Assembly: GCA_013215515.1 (NCBI GenBank)
Contig: JABSPC010000512.1
Location: 1-10,902 of the forward strand
From: Crocinitomicaceae bacterium
GTDB taxonomy: Bacteria > Bacteroidota > Bacteroidia > Flavobacteriales_D > Crocinitomicaceae
Direction of reading: 5' to 3'
DNA: 10,902 nt
Made by a program: the position numbers and the translations under genes. The notes beneath the pieces were generated by a model. The model was given only the letters and a program-made list of their open reading frames with translations, was not told the origin of the DNA and searched no databases. This document shows positions 6,737 through 10,902 of this stretch, piece after piece. How positions within the stretch are numbered: the first letter of the stretch is position 1; every line of letters starts with the position of its first letter.

Positions 6737-6976
6737 TTAGTCAATTACTGTAACCAAACGAGTTATTAAAATAGTATCCAATTCGTCTTTTGCGCGAACA
6801 AAATATGTTCCCGATCGTAAATTATCCAACTCAGCGGATAATAATTTCTCCGTCGTAGTTTTAGAATAAATCAATCTTCCTCTTGTATCTACCATTTCAA
6901 ATCCTGATCCATCTATGAAACCATTGATGGCTTCTCCGATTCCTCCTATAAAAACACACCTCGACTGATTATTCTC
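6737..6976 (-). pseudogene. Orphan T9SS C-terminal sorting domain (gene remnant)
   Basis: This fills most of the 352-base gap between two annotated genes. An open frame of 79 codons, with no start codon near its beginning, runs from just after a TGA at 6977-6979 to a TAA at 6737-6739. Its C-terminal ~55 residues (FEMVDTRGRLIYSK, then LDNLRSGTYFVRAKD, then LITRLVTVID) match the pattern of the type A T9SS sorting domain (Por_Secre_tail): a beta-strand pair with G(K/R)-hydrophobic, an L.SG.YF(V/L) turn and a final hydrophobic strand. The piece is too short to be a cargo protein and lacks a signal peptide; the only in-frame ATG (GFEMVD) would give about 55 residues. It lies directly behind another gene carrying its own, dissimilar sorting domain. 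Best read as the 3' end left by a deleted secreted-protein gene, or the second half of a disrupted longer gene. Confidence 0.6.
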
Positions 6977-6984
6977 TCAAAAAA

Positions 6985-8016
6985 TTACTGAACAACGATA
7001 GTGATCGTTTTCATCTTAACTGTATCTACGTATAAAGCTAAGTAATAAAGCCCAGGAGACATTCCATCAGCGAAAATCGTTTTTTCTCGACTTCCTGGAA
7101 CGGGGCTTAGTTTTTGATTCGATACAATTTTACCAGATGTGTTCAATATTGTAATGTACGCCGAAAGGCTTCCTTCCGGAATAGTGTACCTAATTTTGGT
7201 AGATGTTGAGAACGGATTTGGCGCATTTTGCGACAGCTCAGCTTCGGTTAATTCAATTGAATTTCCTCTCAATTCAATCGACCCACCAATGGAATCAATC
7301 TCGTTTACACTTATTGACGCTGCCGAAAGCAACTCTTCAATGGCAGCTAATCGGTCTTCATACTCTTTAAAAAGAGGCGATAAATCTACTTTAACTTCCG
7401 AACCGTTTTCAATTTCAATTGTTAGTTCTTTTCCATTTAGAGTGGCAGATGTCAAGTCTTGTTGGTATTCAGACAAATCAACAGCTAGTCCATTATCCAA
7501 TTTCAATTGATCATCTTTCAATTCAAATCGTTTTGTTTGAACGTTTTCCCATTTGAGTCCATCCCAAGTTTGAAGAACATGATCCGTTGTATTGTAAATC
7601 ATCATTCCCTCATCAGCCATTCCCAAAGCCATTTCAAACATTTCCGTTTGTTCAGTCGAAAGTCGGTTCACCAATAATCCTTTATCAATATCGGCTAAGT
7701 CCAAACTTGATAAAGAATTGGGGTTTGATGTACCAATTCCAACTGAAACACGGTCGTCGTATGATTCGCCTCCTAGTACCATTGTATTGTCCATGTTGGC
7801 GAAGGCGCCATTTCCGATAGCTATTGAATAATTTCCAGTTGCATCAGAATTTTCTCCTAATGCAAGAGTTGTTGAATTGTTTTTTGATTCTTGAACATTA
7901 ACAGGGTCCTTCTCTAAAACAACATCGCTAGATGTTGTGGGATTGTCCGAAGCTGTTTGTCCAAACGCGAGGACTACCATAAATAGAATGGCGCCAGTGA
8001 GTGCTGGTTTGATCAT
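6985..8016 (-). CDS. T9SS-secreted surface protein with YadA-head-like segment and coiled coil
   Basis: A 343-residue exported protein. In order: a signal peptide (1-20, ending FGQ); a YadA-head-like stretch at about 50-83 (ALGENSDATGNYSIAIGNGA, with the A.G..S.A.G spacing); a segment at 104-156 (SLDLADIDKGLLVNRLS, then MIYNTTDHVLQTWDGLKW) of the kind found in tail-fibre-like Bacteroidota surface proteins; beta-rich 160-213; a short likely coiled coil at 214-232 (LFKEYEDRLAAIEELL); and a type A T9SS sorting domain from 261 (LSQNAPNPFSTSTKIRY) to the end. It should be moved to the cell surface by the type IX system, with the last ~80 residues removed there. The head and coiled coil suggest a trimer. 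It is divergent from the collagen-like lipoprotein gene with 104 bases between starts. An adhesin-like role is inference. Confidence 0.88.
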   Translation of the reverse strand: MIKPALTGAILFMVVLAFGQTASDNPTTSSDVVLEKDPVNVQESKNNSTTLALGENSDATGNYSIAIGNGAFANMDNTMVLGGESYDDRVSVGIGTSNPNSLSSLDLADIDKGLLVNRLSTEQTEMFEMALGMADEGMMIYNTTDHVLQTWDGLKWENVQTKRFELKDDQLKLDNGLAVDLSEYQQDLTSATLNGKELTIEIENGSEVKVDLSPLFKEYEDRLAAIEELLSAASISVNEIDSIGGSIELRGNSIELTEAELSQNAPNPFSTSTKIRYTIPEGSLSAYITILNTSGKIVSNQKLSPVPGSREKTIFADGMSPGLYYLALYVDTVKMKTITIVVQ

Positions 8017-8070
8017 AAGAATTGGTTTTGAGTGTTGTTATTTATTATAACTTATGCGCACACAGGTTTA

Positions 8071-8099
8071 TTGTGTTCGTCGATGTTTTTATATCTTTC
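8071..8099 (+). promoter_or_regulatory. Bacteroidota-type promoter for the collagen-like lipoprotein
   Basis: TTG at 8071-8073 (-33) is followed after 18 bases by TATCTTTC at 8092-8099, one base from the TAnnTTTG -7 consensus. The ATG is at 8121, so the leader would be about 15 bases. This is the best two-part promoter match in the window. I saw no equivalent for the divergent gene at 8016; its upstream DNA is AT-rich with a small hairpin (GTTAT/ATAAC, 8037-8051). Confidence 0.5.
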
Positions 8100-8120
8100 C
8101 ACTATTAAAAAAGCCAATTC

Positions 8121-9134
8121 ATGCCCCTAAAGCACTTAATTATTTCCATTCTGACAGCTCTCCTTTTTATGGGATGTGCTGATTATGCAAAGGTTGAAGT
8201 TGCAAATGTTGAAACTTTAAAAATTAAAGAGCCTGAAAACGAAAAAATAAATCACGGCAATTCTTTCAATTTTGAAGTCTATGCAATCATGAAAAATGGC
8301 AAAGAGGAAATTATTTCAAAGCATCCTGATCTTAAAATAGAATCTAAATTAATTGTACAAGATGAAGTAAATGGGTTTCTATTGGAGGCACGACCTTCAA
8401 CATTCAAAGACACTAGCTATGCAATTTCTCTTTCAATTAGTGATGAATCAGATGAAGTACTATCGCATGATCAGCTTCAATTAAATTATAATGGTGGACT
8501 TTGGATTCCATCAGAAAGTTTAAAAGGACAGAATGCGAAATCGCAACAGAAAAGCGGAGTGACCCTGTTTAATCGTAATGGCGTAGATGGCAAACCCGGA
8601 TTGAATGGTGAAAATGGACAACATGGTGGAAATTACACGGGCTACATTTGGATGGAGAATCAGGAATTGCGCTTCCGAATGGAAAATGATAGTACGAGTA
8701 TTGTTTGGAAATACAAGAGTAGAAAATACGATACAATTTTCATTGACCTCTCTGGTGGAGATGGGGGAAATGGCGGAACTGGAGGAGAAGGTGGAAACGG
8801 AAAGAATGGAAAAGGAACGAAGCCACCTGGAAATGCAGGCAATGGAGCTATCGGAGGTGCAGCCGGTTCTGGTGGTAATGGAGGGTCAATTCTAATTTTC
8901 GTTCATACTAATGCAAAATTTATAATTCCAAAAATCAATGTTATTCAATTCGGCGGACAACCAGGTCAAAATGGATCTGGAGGATTAGCAGGAAGCCCAG
9001 GCCAGCCGGTTAAGGGGCAAAGAAATGGCTCATTAGGTGAACACGGAAGAAATGGATTACAAGGAAATATGGGTATACAAGGCCCCAAAGCCGTAATATC
9101 AATAATTAGTTTTGATTTCCAAGAGCTGAATTAA
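8121..9134 (+). CDS. Collagen-like/glycine-rich lipoprotein
   Basis: A 337-residue lipoprotein: the signal peptide ends in the lipobox FMGC with the lipidated cysteine at residue 19. Residues 20-150 look like a beta-rich domain without a recognised motif. Three glycine blocks follow: perfect G-X-Y triplets at 154-171 (GVDGKPGLNGENGQHGG); a GG-doublet block at 212-256 (GGDGGNGGTGGEGGNGKNG and onward); and a second mostly G-X-Y block at 278-323 (GGQPGQNGSGGLAGSPGQP and onward). Between the last two lies a hydrophobic strand (SILIFVHTNAKFIIP), and the protein ends in another short strand. Anchoring by lipid and the repeats suggest a surface fibre or filament-forming role, but function is unknown. 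It is divergent from the T9SS adhesin-like gene, and its stop overlaps the stop of the DUF420 gene by three bases. Confidence 0.88.
   Translation: MPLKHLIISILTALLFMGCADYAKVEVANVETLKIKEPENEKINHGNSFNFEVYAIMKNGKEEIISKHPDLKIESKLIVQDEVNGFLLEARPSTFKDTSYAISLSISDESDEVLSHDQLQLNYNGGLWIPSESLKGQNAKSQQKSGVTLFNRNGVDGKPGLNGENGQHGGNYTGYIWMENQELRFRMENDSTSIVWKYKSRKYDTIFIDLSGGDGGNGGTGGEGGNGKNGKGTKPPGNAGNGAIGGAAGSGGNGGSILIFVHTNAKFIIPKINVIQFGGQPGQNGSGGLAGSPGQPVKGQRNGSLGEHGRNGLQGNMGIQGPKAVISIISFDFQELN
8580..8633 (+). repeat. Collagen-like G-X-Y block 1
   Basis: Encodes six uninterrupted G-X-Y triplets (residues 154-171 of the lipoprotein). One triplet has proline in the Y position (GKP). Confidence 0.75.
8754..8888 (+). 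repeat. Glycine-doublet (GGX) block
   Basis: Encodes residues 212-256, mostly GGX triplets (GGD, GGN, GGT, GGE, GGN) then a looser stretch with PP and GSGGNGG. At DNA level it is a run of degenerate GGxGGA/GGTGGA units. The antisense strand gives a proline-rich open frame, which is a by-product of the repeat. Confidence 0.75.
8952..9089 (+). repeat. Collagen-like G-X-Y block 2
   Basis: Encodes residues 278-323, with G-X-Y triplets (GQP, GQN, GSG, GLA, GSP, GQP, then a short break at VK, then GSL, GEH, GRN, GLQ, GNM, GIQ, GPK). Confidence 0.7.
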
Positions 9135-9658
9135 CTTAAGTAGAACGGAGAAATCATAGCATAGACAATCACCCCACTAATCGCAACATAAAACCAGATT
9201 GGCCAAGTAAACCTTGTCCATTTTTTATGCCTCACAAAGTCCCCTTCCCAAGCGAATAAATAAGTGAACAATACCAAAGGGACAACTATGATGCTCAATA
9301 AAATGTGCGAAATCAGAATTGTTAGATAAACCGTTTTATAATCACCTCCGTATGGTGTGGAATCTGAAGTCATATGATACGCAATGTAACACATAAGAAA
9401 CAATAAAGAAAGCAACAGACCGAATCGCATTAAGCCACGGTGCAAGCTCTTGTTCTTCTTTTTAATAGCAACCAGTGCCGCTACCAAAACAATGGCAGTT
9501 AATCCGTTAATCGAGGCATAGACAGCAGGAAGAAAGCTAAGATTAACGCCTTCTACCTTAACACCAAACAAAACAGCAACAACTACAGGTATTGCAAAAG
9601 AAGCAGTATAAATGGCAATTTTGGCCTTTTTTAGTTTACTTAGATCCAGTGATTCCAT
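9131..9658 (-). CDS. DUF420 membrane protein, probable cytochrome oxidase assembly factor (CtaM-like)
   Basis: A 175-residue integral membrane protein with about five hydrophobic segments (roughly residues 13-33, 40-65, 77-95, 109-134, 151-171), the layout of DUF420/YozB proteins. Conserved-looking histidines sit at the membrane edges: H73 (SLHRG), H95 (AYHMTS), H118 (ISHILL) and H144 (VRHKKWTR). The related Gram-positive protein CtaM is needed for maturation of haem-copper oxidases, and the Sco gene directly upstream fits an oxidase-assembly role here. Its ATG lies inside the 3' end of the Sco gene (23-base overlap), implying translational coupling. Its stop overlaps the stop of the convergent collagen-like gene, leaving no room for a terminator between them. 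Confidence 0.85.
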   Translation of the reverse strand: MESLDLSKLKKAKIAIYTASFAIPVVVAVLFGVKVEGVNLSFLPAVYASINGLTAIVLVAALVAIKKKNKSLHRGLMRFGLLLSLLFLMCYIAYHMTSDSTPYGGDYKTVYLTILISHILLSIIVVPLVLFTYLFAWEGDFVRHKKWTRFTWPIWFYVAISGVIVYAMISPFYLS

Positions 9659-10340
9659 ATTCTTGTCTCAATAATTTTCTCATATCCTTCTCTAGTTGAT
9701 CTACTGCGTCAACATCCGTTCCAATATACACCCCTCTCACAAGCCCTTCTATGTCAACCAAAGCAAAATATGGCGTATGCCCAAAGCCTCCTTCTATATC
9801 ATCATTTCGTTCGGCACCATTAAAGAATTCTTTTGCGAGCCGATGTGTTGCAGCCTCATCACCTGTCATAAAAGACCAATTCGTAGCCTGTATTTCATGC
9901 GCCTTCATATATTCTTTAAGCCGAGAAGGTGTATCCTTTTTAGGGTCAATTGAAAAACTAAGGAATTGAACATACTGATCCAAATCAGATGTCATTCTAG
10001 AAAGTCTATGCATTTGAGATGTCATTGGAGGACAAATTGTTGGGCAGTGGGTAAAGAAGAAGTCAGCCACCCAAATTTTATCCTTGAAATCCTCAGATGA
10101 TATCATTATTGAATCGTGATTCAGATACTCGAATAACGGTACGTGATGGTAGATTGTATCGGCTACTTCAACGCCATCAACCATTCTGTATTCAACATCA
10201 CGCTCACCAACAATTGGAAGAGCTCTTTCTTTCTTCTCTGTTGGTTTCACCTCTTCGGTGCAAGAAGTTAAAACTAATGCACCAACGACTAGCGCCAATA
10301 GACTACTTTGTACGATTCTTATCACGTGATTCGGTATCAT
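9636..10340 (-). CDS. SCO family copper chaperone, lipoprotein (SCO1/SenC)
   Basis: A thioredoxin-fold copper protein that delivers copper to, or reduces the CuA site of, cytochrome c oxidase on the outer face of the inner membrane. From the ATG at 10340 it has 234 residues; a lipobox-like VLTSC puts the acylated cysteine at residue 27. The copper-binding CxxxC motif is C99/C103 in FTHCPTICPPMT and the third ligand is H188 in GGFGHTPYF; FSIDPKKDTP is also typical. An in-frame ATG at 10364 exists, but 10340 gives a more normal signal peptide and a smaller overlap with the upstream gene (38 instead of 62 bases). It lies between a second Sco-like gene and DUF420, all in one overlapping unit, probably downstream of oxidase subunits outside the window. 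Confidence 0.92.
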   Translation of the reverse strand: MIPNHVIRIVQSSLLALVVGALVLTSCTEEVKPTEKKERALPIVGERDVEYRMVDGVEVADTIYHHVPLFEYLNHDSIMISSEDFKDKIWVADFFFTHCPTICPPMTSQMHRLSRMTSDLDQYVQFLSFSIDPKKDTPSRLKEYMKAHEIQATNWSFMTGDEAATHRLAKEFFNGAERNDDIEGGFGHTPYFALVDIEGLVRGVYIGTDVDAVDQLEKDMRKLLRQEYGITGSK

Positions 10341-10902
10341 ATTGTTTTTGCAATAATGCGACATGTTGTTTCATTTTTCTAATCATGCCTTCACTATTTC
10401 CAGAAAGAATCATTCTTAAATGATTTGATTTATCGATTAACAGCATCATTTCGAGATAGGCTTTCCCTGCATAAAACTCATCTCCAGTTTCATCCAATAA
10501 TTTCCGCCCCTCATGTTCTAGGTCATATACATCTGTTGGATTCCCGGCTGCCAGAATCCAAAGGTTCGGATCATAATCCTGAATTCGATCCTTCAGCATT
10601 TTCTGAACAAAGGTCAAATCATCAACTGGAACACCATTCTCATCTGTGACATAGGAAATGATCTTTATTCCATCATCATCAAAGTTCTTTGCGAGTTGAT
10701 ATACTTGAAGGTTCAGGTTCACTAAAGAAATCGCGCAATTGTTAGGACAGGTTACTTGTAAAGTAGTTAACAGTACAATTTTGTCTTTAAAATCTTTTGA
10801 TGTTCTTGTCTTCCCATTAACGTCAGTAAATGAATAGTCAGCTACTTCGCCAAGGTCAGGAAGTTGTTTGAATTTATGTGTGCAGCCTCTTGTCGAGATA
10901 AC
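10303..10902 (-). CDS. Second SCO-like thioredoxin-fold protein (partial, N-terminus beyond right edge)
   Basis: The frame is open from the right edge to a stop at 10303, giving 199 visible residues, so the GTG at 10722 is internal rather than a start. Seen: LPDLGEVADYSFTDVNGKT, then DFKDKIVLLTTLQVTCPNNC with a CxxxC pair (C52/C56 of the visible part), then a thioredoxin-like alternation of helices and strands (IKIISYVTDE, NLWILAAGN, MMLLIDKSNHLR). This order matches Sco proteins. The histidine expected before the LID strand is not where it is in the neighbouring Sco; a tyrosine appears to stand there (AYLEMMLLID). It may therefore be a thiol-redox partner rather than a copper chaperone. It overlaps the start of the canonical Sco gene by 38 bases. 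The N-terminal anchor, if any, is outside the window. Confidence 0.8.
   Translation of the reverse strand, partial: VISTRGCTHKFKQLPDLGEVADYSFTDVNGKTRTSKDFKDKIVLLTTLQVTCPNNCAISLVNLNLQVYQLAKNFDDDGIKIISYVTDENGVPVDDLTFVQKMLKDRIQDYDPNLWILAAGNPTDVYDLEHEGRKLLDETGDEFYAGKAYLEMMLLIDKSNHLRMILSGNSEGMIRKMKQHVALLQKQYDTESRDKNRTK

Noticed and set aside
7139..7510. 123-codon plus-strand frame
   Set aside because: It lies fully antisense to the T9SS protein gene, which has a signal peptide and sorting domain; the plus frame has no recognisable domain.
8660..8842. Proline-rich open frame on the minus strand
   Set aside because: It is the antisense of the glycine-rich repeat; GGN codons read backwards give proline codons.
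9696..9969. Two overlapping plus-strand frames
   Set aside because: Both are shadows of the Sco gene.
10097..10423. 108-codon plus-strand frame
   Set aside because: It is antisense to the two Sco-like genes and shows no domain or promoter.
10720..10722. GTG as the start of the second Sco-like gene
   Set aside because: The frame stays open upstream to the edge and contains the CxxxC motif and the preceding strand, so the GTG is internal.
1..10902. tRNA, rRNA, CRISPR, insertion sequence or phage attachment site
   Set aside because: None was recognised by eye; there are no spaced direct repeats, transposase motifs or clover-leaf structures that I could support.

Overview
The window is about 10.9 kb of AT-rich, gene-dense DNA that looks like a Bacteroidota chromosome, most likely a marine or freshwater member of the Flavobacteriia (Cryomorphaceae/Crocinitomicaceae-like). 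The clues are C-terminal type IX secretion (T9SS) sorting domains, signal peptides ending in short GQ/SQ/AQ motifs, several lipoproteins, near absence of Shine-Dalgarno sequences, and TAnnTTTG-like -7 promoter elements. No rRNA, tRNA, CRISPR array, transposase or phage gene was seen. The genus is inference; the phylum is well supported.

Layout. (1) 1-3222, minus strand: a tight gene set transcribed galE, outer-membrane barrel protein, tatD, ansA (ansA is cut by the left edge). (2) 3261-4070: a small plus-strand membrane protein and a minus-strand lipoprotein converge on a shared hairpin terminator at 3465-3485. (3) 4156-5930, plus strand: a metallo-beta-lactamase-fold hydrolase and a GT4 glycosyltransferase five bases apart. 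(4) 5918-6632, minus strand: an unusual or decaying gene in which a signal peptide precedes a degenerate TylF/MycE-like methyltransferase domain; the frame breaks and an open 47-codon tail continues in another frame. (5) 6690-6976: a terminator-like hairpin and an orphan T9SS sorting domain with no gene attached. (6) 6985-8016, minus: a T9SS-exported surface protein with a YadA-head-like segment, a short coiled coil and its own sorting domain. It is divergent from (7) 8121-9134, plus: a lipoprotein with three collagen-like/glycine-rich blocks. (8) 9131-10902, minus: a cytochrome-oxidase copper-assembly group with a partial Sco-like protein, a canonical Sco protein and a DUF420 membrane protein, all overlapping.

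How it fits together. Regions 1 and 8 are housekeeping (sugar nucleotide epimerisation, nuclease/hydrolase, asparagine breakdown, respiratory oxidase maturation). Regions 3 to 7 look accessory and cell-surface related: a glycosyltransferase, a methyltransferase relic, a T9SS adhesin-like protein, a leftover sorting domain and a collagen-like lipoprotein. I found no clear multi-gene defence or biosynthetic system. The most unusual items are the exported methyltransferase-like gene with its frame break, the orphan sorting domain, and the Sco paralogue that keeps CxxxC but lacks the usual histidine.
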